Shown: positions 45,916 to 54,757, numbered from the stretch's first letter. The stretch: DNA of 64,000 nt from Lentibacillus sp. CBA3610 (GCF_013373365.1 NZ_CP035925.1:3658001-3722000); one strand, 5' to 3'. The notes: a model not told the origin generated them from the sequence alone. Translations and numbers: made by a program.

Positions 45916-46929
45916 TCAAATTACATAATTCCCAACTACTTCATCTTGCATAATTTTATAAAAACGCTCCGTTTCCTCAATAAAAGGGGTGTGGGATGAA
46001 TTTTCAAAGGTGAACATTTTCTTGTATGGAGCTTTTATCGATTCATAAAAACGCTTAGCCTGAGTGAGTGTTGTTTGATAATCGTGCTGACCCTGAAGTA
46101 TAAAGACCGGGAGATCAAGCGTTGGAACAAGTTCGACTAGATCGGTTGTTGCCATCACATGACCTAATGACTGGTAGCTGGAAAAACTCCCCCGAAAAAT
46201 ATTCACTCGTTCTTTGAACGTATAATTTGGACAAGAAAAAATATGTCTTAAATTTTCTAAGTTTGAGTACCCGCTTCGTTTAAAGCCACCCCCGTACTTG
46301 TTCGTGAATTTAGCCCTGACTGCACCATATGAATGATTTTTATAATAATTTTCATCAAATGTTACATTTTTTATTTGTTTCATTGCACGTTTATCGTTTT
46401 TATTGGTTGCCGTTTTTAGAATAAAGTTATATGTCTCATGCTCCGATTCTTTTGCTGAACCTACTTGACCAACTCCAATATAAGCATGGAAAAGGTCAGG
46501 GTTTTTATGTGCTGCAAGGCTCCCAAGGTAAGACCCCCATGAATGGCCAAGCAGAAATACTTTGTCTTGTGCATATTTTTCCCTCAAATAGTTTACGACT
46601 TGAATTGTATCGCCCACTAGCTGTTCAACGCTTAGTGGTTCATTGGATTCTTTATCATAATATGACATTCCTGTTCCTCTTTGATCCCAATAACACACGT
46701 CGAAAAACTGTTCAAGACGTACACCATGGGCTTTGATGACGGGGTAAGCAGGAAATCCGGGACCACCATGCAAAAATAATAGCAATGGGTTTCCTTGATT
46801 TAAAGACTCAATGATTAACCCTTGTCTAACTCCATTAATTTCTATGTATTCCTTTGTTATAGTTCCTCTTCCATTTTGCTCACTTATGTTATTCAATGGT
46901 TTTTCAAAAGACTCTAAAAGCACTGTCAC
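45916..46929 (-). CDS. Alpha/beta hydrolase, proline-iminopeptidase-like
   Basis: 337 residues. The oxyanion-hole sequence LLFLHGGPGFPAYP, the segment CYWDQRGTGMSYY, the nucleophile elbow LLGHSWGSYLG, the Asp in ILQGQHDYQTT and the His in FENSSHTPF complete a catalytic triad. The family includes prolyl aminopeptidases and small-ester or lactone hydrolases. AAAGAGGTGTG precedes the start. Single-gene unit with minus-oriented cassette repeats on both sides. Confidence 0.88.
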   Translation of the reverse strand: MTVLLESFEKPLNNISEQNGRGTITKEYIEINGVRQGLIIESLNQGNPLLLFLHGGPGFPAYPVIKAHGVRLEQFFDVCYWDQRGTGMSYYDKESNEPLSVEQLVGDTIQVVNYLREKYAQDKVFLLGHSWGSYLGSLAAHKNPDLFHAYIGVGQVGSAKESEHETYNFILKTATNKNDKRAMKQIKNVTFDENYYKNHSYGAVRAKFTNKYGGGFKRSGYSNLENLRHIFSCPNYTFKERVNIFRGSFSSYQSLGHVMATTDLVELVPTLDLPVFILQGQHDYQTTLTQAKRFYESIKAPYKKMFTFENSSHTPFIEETERFYKIMQDEVVGNYVI

Positions 46930-47039
46930 ACCTCTTTTCCAATAATGTGTTTGCTTATACTTTTCAATAGCATTATTTTTTCCATTACCCTTATCCTTCT
47001 CATTAACTTAAGACATTTCTTCACAATCTCGTCGCTTTT

Positions 47040-47106
47040 ATTATTTAAGAATATAGCCCTATGTACTAATCGGGCGTAACCATTATTCCGGATATGCGCC
47101 CTATTG
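47040..47106 (-). repeat. Cassette-associated repeat, minus orientation (two half-sites)
   Basis: On the minus strand GGGCGC-N7-GAATAA, then GGGCTA with TAAATAA, with GGG positions 42 bp apart. It lies between the hydrolase gene and the tubby-like gene. Confidence 0.7.
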
Positions 47107-47152
47107 CGGAATAAGATTGATTACTTAATTAATAAATATACTAAAATATGTT

Positions 47153-47677
47153 TTATGTTGCTTGTTCAAATGTATAGAGGGCACATAATAATAAACGTGA
47201 ATCAATGTCATCAGTAAAAATTCTTAATTCATTATGTATTGTGGGTAGTCTTTTCACATATTTTAATTCAGCAATCGTGTTCTCCTCGGAGTACACAGTT
47301 GTTATTTTTTCTCCAAAATCGTGTTCAATCTTATAATTTTTCTGTCCTACCTCAAATTCGGCCCGAGGATTAGTGCTTACAACACTTTTATCTTTTAACC
47401 TTATGGCTTCGTTTGTTCCGTCGTTTTTTTGTATTTCAATATCCCACTTATTTCGTCCAAGAGTAAAAATATCTTTTGATTTAACAACAGTTTTAGAGTT
47501 TTCGATAACTTTTATATTAGTAAAAAAACCAGGTCTGATTGAGCTTAGGATGAGTTCAATTTTATTCTTGAAAAACTTTTGCAGGGTTAGCACTTCTACA
47601 CCATTTTGATCCTCAACGCTTACTTCATCCCTTGAATTTACCCTTATAGGGGTTACGAATTCGAGATGTTCTAACAT
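47153..47677 (-). CDS. Tubby C-terminal-like domain protein (LURP-one-like), 174 residues
   Basis: A soluble beta-rich protein. Repeating short strands such as VEVLTLQKFFKN and KWDIEIQKNDGTNEAIRLKD and a central hydrophobic helix near the C-terminus (DIDSRLLLCALYTFEQ) suggest the small bacterial tubby/LURP-one fold. AAAGGAGAG precedes the ATG. Family assignment is tentative. A cassette half-site lies directly upstream at 47697-47721. Confidence 0.55.
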   Translation of the reverse strand: MLEHLEFVTPIRVNSRDEVSVEDQNGVEVLTLQKFFKNKIELILSSIRPGFFTNIKVIENSKTVVKSKDIFTLGRNKWDIEIQKNDGTNEAIRLKDKSVVSTNPRAEFEVGQKNYKIEHDFGEKITTVYSEENTIAELKYVKRLPTIHNELRIFTDDIDSRLLLCALYTFEQAT

Positions 47678-47696
47678 TAAAACTCTCCTTTAATAT

Positions 47697-47721
47697 TATT
47701 CTGCATAATGGCCCGATTGTT
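47697..47721 (-). repeat. Cassette-associated repeat, minus orientation (half-site)
   Basis: Minus strand GGGCCA-N7-GAATAA. It is the rightmost copy seen; none is visible in the replication region or the RiPP cluster. Confidence 0.62.
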
Positions 47722-48052
47722 GTATACCAATACTTATTTTAACATAATGAATTCGTGCCTTCTAAAAACTCGGAAATTTTGTTTAACTTTTTATAAATAA
47801 TCACATCAAACAGTATTACAAATAACAAGCATTTTGGCAGACATATTAACAAGTGTACATAAATTTATCTACATCTGATAATTCGTATGTTATTTGGTTT
47901 GTTTTTCGTTGTATAAGTTGAATCGACCACTGTCATATCAATAAAAAAGGGGATACTACATCACATGTGATTTGTATCCCTAAAATTTATGTTATTTTGT
48001 ATTTTCCCTCCCAGAACTGATCCCGTTAGCGCCAATCACACCGGTTTCTTGC
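47722..48052. other. Gene-free AT-rich stretch
   Basis: No gene visible. A short hairpin with GGGGATAC and GTATCCC (47951-47981) may terminate the minus-strand RNase H remnant region. Confidence 0.45.
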
Positions 48053-48578
48053 TTATTTCCGCCCGAAATCAGCTTTGGACTCGCCCCAGGTTTTCGTCTC
48101 CCATTTGAGCAAAGGGTTAGCATAATCATGATCGTGCAGCCACTGAATGGCTTCGTCGATATCCCGCCACAGTGCTTCGGTATCGGCGTTTCGATTCAGG
48201 TTGGTATTGACACGTTTCTTCCGGACCCATGCAATGGCACTCACCGAATCCGAATAGACCGGTATCTCTGATCCTTTTTCATGCAGGTATCGCAGTGCAC
48301 GAACAACGGCGAGAAATTCACCCAGGTTATTCGTACCGACTGGATAGACGCTGGACGCCAAAGATTTGCGCGCCGGTATCGGTATGGACTCCCTGGAATT
48401 CCATCGCGCCGGGATTGCCGCTGCAGGCGGCGTCCACAGAAATACTCTCTTTTACATAATCTTTAGTTTTTTGTTGTGGTTTATTCTTTTTAGGTTTCAC
48501 GCTGGCCTTCCAGCCGTGAATTAGTGCGTGTTCTGCGGCGGTTTTGTCTGGAAAGCGTTTGAACATCCGAGATAACAA
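48053..48578 (-). pseudogene. Ribonuclease HI with linker domain, frameshifted and 5'-truncated
   Basis: Two frames together rebuild an RNase HI. The first holds SISVDAACSGNPGAMEFQGV (first catalytic Asp) and ends in a frameshift near 48350. The second holds NNLGEFLAVVRALRYL (Glu), IPVYSDSVSAIAWV (Asp) and WGESKADFGRK (last Asp). A single-base indel accounts for the break. The N-terminal hybrid-binding domain is cut to its last residues (FKRFPDKTAAEHAL). Plasmids sometimes carry RNase H for primer processing; this copy is inactive. Confidence 0.78.
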
Positions 48579-48780
48579 ATATACTCAACGAGGAAGATGT
48601 TCAGGATGATGAAACAGTGAAACGTAACAAAAAACCTGTTACAAAAAATGTAATACTAAAACGTGTGAATAAAATTGACCCATCTTTGGAATACGGTAAA
48701 TCAAATCGAGAAAATGATACAAAAACCATTATAATCTATTTTGAGTCCTCCTTGGTTTGGTTAATTTAGGAGTCGATACA
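48579..48780 (+). pseudogene. C-terminal gene fragment
   Basis: An open frame without a start reads EDVQDDETVKRNKKPVTKN and continues to a stop near 48770. It looks like the tail of a Lys-rich protein whose body was lost. No family recognised. Confidence 0.4.
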
Positions 48781-48815
48781 TCGACATCCCGTATGATATC
48801 AAGGAGGTTCATTTT

Positions 48816-48887
48816 TTGTTAAATCTCAAATTTTTTCATGACAGGAATGCTCCCTTTATGAACGAAGTAATGTTTCAAGGGATTTAG
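48816..48887 (+). pseudogene. Gene start cut by an IS-derived element
   Basis: AAGGAGG and a TTG begin MLNLKFFHDRNAPFMNEVMF. The frame ends at a stop formed by the left edge of the IS1182-derived element, so the original gene was interrupted by that insertion. Confidence 0.5.
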
Positions 48888-49086
48888 AAGGCCGGTGAAA
48901 AAGTCAGAGGCAAGAGAATAAGCCTGGTTAACAGCAAAATACCGTGGACTCGATATTTCAGCAAGTACGATACAAAAATTGGCACAAAGGTAAAAGTGCT
49001 ATTATCTGATTTTATATTTTCAGGATATACAGTAGGATGTCATATTATTTTTAGCTGAAATTATAGTTTTTCACCGGGCTTTTGGG
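48885..49086 (-). mobile_element. MITE-like internally deleted derivative of the IS1182 element
   Basis: Near-identical to the reverse complement of about 29150-29330 (the right end of the full-length IS), then directly joined to a left-type terminal repeat (TTTTTCACCGGGCTTTTG). It has both ends but no transposase, about 200 bp, so it could be moved in trans by the intact copy at 27.9-29.2 kb. Confidence 0.8.
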
Positions 49087-49260
49087 TAATTAAAAAAACG
49101 TATATCGCCTCATTCATAGATCGAGAGATTTGTCAATGACTTTTTTTAAACCTTTTGTATATTCATGTGAACAATTGTTCTTAGGGGACTATTGATAGTA
49201 TTTAATATTGTGTTTTATCCTTGTATTAACAAATTAACAAAGAAAATGGAGGTTTGGGAT

Positions 49261-49437
49261 ATGTCGAAAAATAGAGTTTTCGCGGGAGCTCGTATTAAGG
49301 AAGAAAATGCAGCTAAAATCGATGAATTGATAGAACATCTTCAAGGACAAACACCCCTTGGAAGTGTACGCAAACAGGACGTTGTCGATTTGGCAATCGA
49401 AAAAATTTACGAAGAAATCTTCCCGGGCTGCAGATGA
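49261..49437 (+). CDS. Small DNA-binding protein, ribbon-helix-helix candidate
   Basis: 58 residues: MSKNRVFAGARIKEENAAKI, then DELIEHLQGQTPLGSVRKQD and a final helix VVDLAIEKIYEEIF. A short basic strand followed by two helices suggests a MetJ/Arc-type dimer, as in plasmid copy-control and partition proteins. ATGGAGGT lies 9-10 nt before the ATG. It lies upstream of the replication helicase and is a candidate binder of the iterons or the 11-bp array. Confidence 0.6.
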   Translation: MSKNRVFAGARIKEENAAKIDELIEHLQGQTPLGSVRKQDVVDLAIEKIYEEIFPGCR

Positions 49438-49782
49438 TACATGATGGCAGTTCAGTCACACAAGTTACAAGCAGCGTGATCACCATCAAGTGCAAATAGA
49501 TGGACGACCAATCCACCGAGCGCAGACATAACAAAAGCCGAGCTAATTACCACGATGGTTTAGGCAGAGGAGCGATGATGGTGAAGTAGCTCAGTGAGGA
49601 AGAAATGGATCTAAACAATCCTTTTAGACTGAAAGAAACAGAGGCAAAAAAATAGCCCCTCGAAGCGACATTTGCAACAGGAGCACAGATTTTAAGTTGC
49701 TGACCGGTCCAGGGTCAGAACTACTTTACGTTGAGTTATACAAGACACGTCACCAAACAAATATAAGAGAGGTGTATGCCAT
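49438..49782. other. Gene-free stretch before the helicase gene
   Basis: Stop-riddled on both strands. TAGCCCCTCGAAGC lies near 49653 and AGAGAGGTG near 49768, the latter being the ribosome site of the next gene. Possibly decayed small genes. Confidence 0.4.
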
Positions 49783-51648
49783 ATGGTCGACACAACCATG
49801 GTATCTACTACTAATAATAACACTAATTCCGAAAAAATCAAGAACCAAAGAGTTATATACGATGAAGGATTCGAATTCATATCGAACGACGACAAATATA
49901 GCGCTATACCGGTGAGCGATAATGCTACTGGTGGTAATGGTGGAAACAACGATAATGGAAATGTAACAGGTAGTAGTAGTGATGGCGATAATCAGTCGAA
50001 TAATCGTGTGCAGGTCCCGGATGATGTTCACGTTCCGGAGTACCTTTCACGGTTTTTGAACGATCTTAAACTACCGGAAAAAATTAATAGAAAGTTCTTA
50101 CTGCGTGTTGGTCAAGATGCGCTTAACTGTAAAATACAACACGTAGAGGAATTCAACATCGCCATCAAATCAGGAAAAAAGCGAATTCCTGACAAGCTGG
50201 AATTTGACGATGTAGCCGTCATTATGATGTCTATATTCACATTCCGAAACATCCAGATGACAGAACGGGTGGTGGATACGCTACTTGCAGTGCATGACAA
50301 CAACAACACATCGCCTAAGATGGGTATATACAATTCGAGCAGGGGATATCTTTACGAGATAATGGAGCGGCTGGCGCCAAAATTTGACCAGCGCGAAATG
50401 GACAAAGTAATTCACAAAATCGAACGTTCAGTGCCGACAGTCGAGCAGACGAAGGAGCGTCACTTGTTTGCTGTGAACAACGGAATCTTTAATCAGCAAA
50501 CGAAACAACTAATGCCATTTCATTCTAAATATGTGTTTCTCACAAAGATCCCTGTGGATTATAAGCCACACCCAATAAACCCTGTATTTACAGCGCCGGA
50601 TGGTTATCAGTGGGACGTGGAGTCATGGCTACACGATACTATGGACAATGACGTGGATTCAACAACTTTAATATGGCAGGTTATTGCGGACTGCTTACAA
50701 CCTAACTACTCACGTCACAAGAGCATATGGTTCTATTCAGAGAAAGGAAACAACGGGAAAGGGACTGTCGGTCAGTTAATTAAGAACTTACTCGGTAAAG
50801 GGAATTACGCATCGCTCGCTGTCGCGGATTTCAACCATCCATTTTTGAAATCTACCCTGCTAGGGGTTGCGGCGAACATCGCGGATGAAAACGACGTGGA
50901 TGTATTTATTGATAGTGTGAAGGACTACAAGGCGTCTGTCACAGGTGATGATATGAACATTGATATAAAAAATAAAGCACCATTGCGTATGCAGTTTAAC
51001 GGGACGAACATTCAGATGATGAATGGTTTGCCGAAAACAAAAGATAAATCCGAGTCGTTCTATCGCCGCATTATTCTTGTTCCGTTCTTGAAGTCGTTCA
51101 CGAACAACGGGGAGCGGAAATATATCAAGGATGACTATATTAACCGTAAAGATGTGCTGGAGTACGTGTTATGCAAAGCACTCAGCATGAACTTTGAGGA
51201 GTTCATCGTACCGGAGCGTTCGGCTGCGTTTCTTGACCAATATCGCGAAAAGAACAATCCTGTAATGGATTTCTGGAACGAGAATAAGGACGAGTTTGTA
51301 TGGGACTTACTTCCATCGCAATTCTTATACGATATGTACTGCAAATGGCATATGAAGAATAACCCGAGCGGAAAGCCGATGTCGAAAACTAGCTTCCTTG
51401 AGCAATTACGTAGCGTGATTGGGTCACAAGGTGATCCATGGGAAGACAGAACAGGAGAAACTAGAAAGGTTCGGTCGAAAGGGAAAATGGATGACGACGA
51501 ACCGTTGATTAGTCATTTCGGTTTGGACGTACCAGAAAGAATCGGTCAACCGACCGAGTGGATGGACCCGTTTTACAATGGAAACAACAATCAAAAAAAA
51601 CGTGAATTTATCCGGAAAACAACGTACCGTGGGTTCCTGAGAATCTAA
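49783..51648 (+). CDS. Plasmid/phage replication helicase (D5/SF3, P4-primase-like)
   Basis: 621 residues. A low-complexity Asn/Gly/Asp-rich linker (residues ~40-75) is followed by a D5_N-like domain (LFAVNNGIFNQQTKQLMPFH). The SF3 helicase follows, with Walker A in YSEKGNNGKGTVGQLIK, a Walker B-like ANIADENDVDVFIDS, and sensor LRMQFNGTNIQMMN. It should unwind the origin and load replication proteins. AGAGAGGTG precedes the ATG. A cluster of TGTACCACT iterons follows at once, so gene and origin form one replicon module. GC content and codon use differ from the AT-rich neighbours. Confidence 0.88.
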   Translation: MVDTTMVSTTNNNTNSEKIKNQRVIYDEGFEFISNDDKYSAIPVSDNATGGNGGNNDNGNVTGSSSDGDNQSNNRVQVPDDVHVPEYLSRFLNDLKLPEKINRKFLLRVGQDALNCKIQHVEEFNIAIKSGKKRIPDKLEFDDVAVIMMSIFTFRNIQMTERVVDTLLAVHDNNNTSPKMGIYNSSRGYLYEIMERLAPKFDQREMDKVIHKIERSVPTVEQTKERHLFAVNNGIFNQQTKQLMPFHSKYVFLTKIPVDYKPHPINPVFTAPDGYQWDVESWLHDTMDNDVDSTTLIWQVIADCLQPNYSRHKSIWFYSEKGNNGKGTVGQLIKNLLGKGNYASLAVADFNHPFLKSTLLGVAANIADENDVDVFIDSVKDYKASVTGDDMNIDIKNKAPLRMQFNGTNIQMMNGLPKTKDKSESFYRRIILVPFLKSFTNNGERKYIKDDYINRKDVLEYVLCKALSMNFEEFIVPERSAAFLDQYREKNNPVMDFWNENKDEFVWDLLPSQFLYDMYCKWHMKNNPSGKPMSKTSFLEQLRSVIGSQGDPWEDRTGETRKVRSKGKMDDDEPLISHFGLDVPERIGQPTEWMDPFYNGNNNQKKREFIRKTTYRGFLRI

Positions 51649-51651
51649 GAA

Positions 51652-51985
51652 ACTTGTACCACTAATGTACCACTACGGAGCGTTTTGTACCACTAAAGAT
51701 TGATTTGTACCACTTCGAAATGGTAATAAGCAGGAAAAATGGTGGAATCGCTCCGGAAGTCACAGGAAAAAGGAGAGAATTGTACCACTAAGGAGCCCAA
51801 TGTACCATCAATGTACCACTATATTTTCAAAAAGTGGTACAGCTTAAACGCAGTCGTACCAAGGGTTACAGTGCTTTGTACCACTTGTACCACTATTATT
51901 CTATTAATTTAATAATAAAATAAAAAAGTAGATATGGAAAATATGTAAGAATAAGTCGTTTTTTAGTGGTACAAGTGGTACATTT
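51652..51985. repeat. Iteron cluster / probable replication origin
   Basis: TGTACCACT or its complement AGTGGTACA occurs about eleven times, including variants (TGTACCATC, CGTACCAAG). An AT-rich stretch at about 51895-51960, a candidate unwinding element, lies between the last direct copies and the inverted pair AGTGGTACAAGTGGTACA. Position right behind a D5-type helicase gene supports an origin. Confidence 0.8.
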
Positions 51986-52142
51986 GCTTTTTGTGAGGAA
52001 ATAATGCTCTTATTTCAGCCGACCTCCTTGTATACAACAACTGAATTTTTTCTGTGTGACAATGCAAGGATTGAATGCATGTGGCATACCGGATTATTTG
52101 GCATGCCTATTCACAATTATCTATGGAGGTACATAAGTATTA

Positions 52143-52265
52143 TTACCAGATTTCTTCCCCTTCTGGCCTTCCCCAATCAACTTCTTCGTGCTGATTTTCT
52201 TTTGTGACCCCCGCCATTAATTCTTCTAATGTTGGGTCTTTTGGATTTTGGGCAGTTGTGGACAT
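52143..52265 (-). CDS. Orphan MazE/PemI-type antitoxin tail, 40 residues
   Basis: A complete small gene with AAAGGGAG 8-9 nt before the ATG. It reads MSTTAQNPKDPTLEELMAGV and TKENQHEEVDWGRPEGEEIW. The last 25 residues are the toxin-neutralising C-terminus typical of MazE/PemI proteins (GVTKEN-H-EVDWG-P-G-E-W). The AbrB-type DNA-binding half is absent and no toxin gene adjoins. It may be a degenerate antitoxin or a trans-acting one that neutralises a MazF toxin without repressing transcription. Confidence 0.65.
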   Translation of the reverse strand: MSTTAQNPKDPTLEELMAGVTKENQHEEVDWGRPEGEEIW

Positions 52266-52408
52266 GTGATTCACTCCCTTTATTGTCCTTTTAGTATTGT
52301 TCTATGTCCATCCTCAATCTGTGGCTTTTCATAGAATCTGTCGAAATGCGCCTCATATTATGGCATAATATGAAGATGTATAGATTTAAGACAAGGTTGT
52401 GTATCACG

Positions 52409-52816
52409 ATGACAAATTCGAAAGAGAAGAACACAGAGAAAAAAATGCAAATCTATCAATCAAATGATTTGGTTGAAGCGATTTATGAGGATGATTTGAC
52501 AGCAACCGAGCATAAAATCATCCGATATGCTGCCGGTAAAGTTAGTAAATCACCCGAATCTTTTCCCGATGTTTCGTTTACAATCTCAGAGTTCATCAAA
52601 GTAGCAGGCATTTCCGGTAATGATTATCATGCCAAAGTGGAGAAAATAATGGACGAACTCACGAAGAAAAACATCATGATTAAAACGGAATTACAATCCG
52701 GTTGGTTTCCTTGGTTTAAAGGGATCGTGTATGAAGACGATATGGTACATATTCAATTCAATGATGTGATCGAGCCGTATCTCATGAACGCCGAAACATT
52801 AAAACTATACCCTTGA
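52409..52816 (+). pseudogene. RepB-type initiator, truncated after the first winged helix
   Basis: Starts MTNSKEKNTEKKMQIYQSND, followed by LVEAIYEDDLTATEHKIIRY, the standard opening of Rep_3/RepB initiators, and a winged-helix domain up to FNDVIEPYLMNAETLKLYP. Full-length proteins are about 300 residues and continue with a second winged helix; this one stops at about 135. A start at 52304 is possible but has no ribosome site. It is a remnant of a second replicon beside the D5 helicase. Confidence 0.75.
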
Positions 52817-53103
52817 TTGTGACCGCAAGCTACAGGCTTGCGGGATCTAGGGATTGATGCGCATGGACTCTTGTGACGTTGCGCTGGGATAGGAATATAT
52901 ACTTGACAGTGAAAAAGGAGGAACCCTGAATGTTGACTGGTTAGATGTAATGCAACGCCTTATGTTCCCACTCTACATTGATTCAAATTCCGCCAAAATC
53001 AAAATTAATAATATCTACTCTTGAATTATTACTTTTAACGTTAATTTGCACTAATTTAAGTGCTGTTTTGCACCTGATTCTTTTAATAAACAAAATTCGT
53101 GAG
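52817..53103. other. Gene-free stretch with motif shared with the GC-rich block
   Basis: GCGCATGGACTCTTGTGACGT (near 52858-52879) resembles a motif at the start of the 37.9-kb block. No gene is visible. Confidence 0.45.
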
Positions 53104-53676
53104 TTATGAACTTTCATTCCCTTCCTTACTTAAATAACGGTACAGCGTAGCCTTGCTGATTCCGGTCATTTCTTCAATTTCTTTCACACTGTATTCCTCG
53201 GTATGATATAGTTTGATGGCCTTAGTAATGTCTTTTTGATTCACTGTTGGACGTCCGCCTTTTCTACCTCTGGCTCTGGCACTTTTCAATCCTTCTTTCG
53301 TGCGTTCTACAATCAAATCCCTTTCAAATTGGCTGAATGCCTGAAATACGGTCATCATCAACCTTCCTTGCGGCGTAGATGTATCAAAGTTTTCTTTGTT
53401 GCTGACCAATTTTACATCATGCTCTTCAAAGTAATTGACCAGATTAATTAAATCCTTCGTGCTTCTGCCGAGTCTTGAGAAACTTTCAACGACAACCATG
53501 TCACCGGGTCTTATTTTATCTTTCAAACGTTCTAATTCAGGTCGATCAGCCTTGGTCCCGGTCATTTTTTCCGTCAATATTTCATTGCAGTAATAGGATT
53601 CCAGTAAATCAACCTGTCGGGATAAATCTTGCTGCTGGGTACTCACTCTTGCATAGCCATAAATGTATTGAGGCAT
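53104..53676 (-). CDS. Serine recombinase (resolvase/invertase)
   Basis: About 190 residues from the ATG at 53676 (AAAGGTGG upstream): MPQYIYGYARVSTQQQDLSR, with the catalytic Ser in YARVST, FSRLGRSTKDL and SQFERDLIVERT. A C-terminal helix-turn-helix (MTGISKATLYRYL) completes the protein. It should catalyse site-specific resolution or inversion, typically resolving plasmid dimers or cointegrates. Upstream lies a series of TGATACAA/TTGTATCA words that look like its res site. A longer start at 53730 is less likely. Confidence 0.9.
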   Translation of the reverse strand: MPQYIYGYARVSTQQQDLSRQVDLLESYYCNEILTEKMTGTKADRPELERLKDKIRPGDMVVVESFSRLGRSTKDLINLVNYFEEHDVKLVSNKENFDTSTPQGRLMMTVFQAFSQFERDLIVERTKEGLKSARARGRKGGRPTVNQKDITKAIKLYHTEEYSVKEIEEMTGISKATLYRYLSKEGNESS

Positions 53677-53699
53677 GACATAACCACCTTTCAAGTCAG

Positions 53700-53905
53700 A
53701 TTGTATCACAAAAGGTAGTTTTAAATACATAGTTTTTGAATAAACTTTTGAAACTAATTATCTTGTCGTTATCAAAGAAAAAATAAGTTATTCCACGTTG
53801 TATCAAAAACATTCGTTTTTAATACAACACTTATTAGATAAAGTTAACAATTTATAAAATAATTCTGATACAATACAATTAAACAAACGAACCATTTTGC
53901 AGAAT
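53700..53905. promoter_or_regulatory. Probable res site of the serine recombinase
   Basis: TTGTATCA (53700), TTGTATCAAAAAC (53809), AATACAACA (53831) and TGATACAATACAA (53866) are arranged in both orientations within about 170 bp upstream of the resolvase gene, as in three-subsite res regions. Confidence 0.5.
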
Positions 53906-54202
53906 AACTGTTGGTTCTATAATGTTAAATAAAAGGGTTGATTTGCGTACGGTATACTAACTGTGTGTTACTATAAAAGAAAATTAAGACCTGCATTGAA
54001 GAACGAGATTGGCGTTTGATTGAAACATTGATTGAGATTCAGAAAACGAAACTTTTTACTGATACAAAGCAAGATCACGGGTTCTTCTAGCGGCTTTAAA
54101 AGAATGAATTTAGGGATTCCTAAAAAATTTTTGAAATGATATAGAAAAGCATCCGACTGGAATGATTATCCGTTAAAAACATCATAATAAAGGTGATTTA
54201 AA

Positions 54203-54757
54203 ATGTTTCAATATGAATTTTTACTATCATATAAAAAAGCAAATGAAGGAGAACTTATAGGGAGATACCCTGATAGTAATTTCGTTAATCCACTTGTTAA
54301 ACGAAAAAGGTTACAGGAACTCCAAAGAAAATATGAGCTGGAAGAGCCTTTTTCGGAAGAAGATACTATTTCGATCAATACATGGTATGTGGAAATAAAC
54401 AAGCATTATTTTGAAGTACAAAAGGAATTGTTAAAATTGTTTACTGACGCTAGTAAACAAAAAAAGAAAAAAGAATTAAAGGAAACTCGCAAAAATCTTA
54501 CTTCAACACAATTAGAAGCGATGAAGCTTATGAAAGAAGGGGATCTATTCTCGGAATTATTGGATATTGAAAATCCCTATGATGGAGCTAGATTTAGAGA
54601 AAACCTTCGATCACAAAAATATGAAGCAAATGAATTTATACATAGGATTCAAAGTCTTATAGATGGAGAAATAACCCAAATAGACAATAAGAGAATGCAA
54701 ATTTTAAGTTTAACACTTTCTGTAGTGGCAATAATTATTGCTATTTTTAGTATGTAG
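54203..54757 (+). CDS. Hypothetical tail-anchored membrane protein, 184 residues
   Basis: Long helical, Lys/Glu-rich cytoplasmic part (KEDTISINT-type turns, then KQKKKKELKETRKNLTSTQL) followed by one C-terminal transmembrane helix (ILSLTLSVVAIIIAIFSM). AAAGGTGAT precedes the ATG. No family recognised. Located between the resolvase and an IS256 remnant, so probably accessory. Tail-anchored layout suggests a membrane-associated scaffold or effector. Confidence 0.65.
   Translation: MFQYEFLLSYKKANEGELIGRYPDSNFVNPLVKRKRLQELQRKYELEEPFSEEDTISINTWYVEINKHYFEVQKELLKLFTDASKQKKKKELKETRKNLTSTQLEAMKLMKEGDLFSELLDIENPYDGARFRENLRSQKYEANEFIHRIQSLIDGEITQIDNKRMQILSLTLSVVAIIIAIFSM

Noticed and set aside
8070..47721. 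Classical integron attC sites
   Set aside because: The repeat lacks the paired R and L core boxes and the folded stem of attC, and there is no IntI-type gene. Only the array-like layout is similar.
52004..52207. 67-codon plus-strand frame
   Set aside because: It is opposite the well-supported MazE-tail gene, has no ribosome site, and is rich in rare-looking hydrophobic runs from reversed coding DNA.
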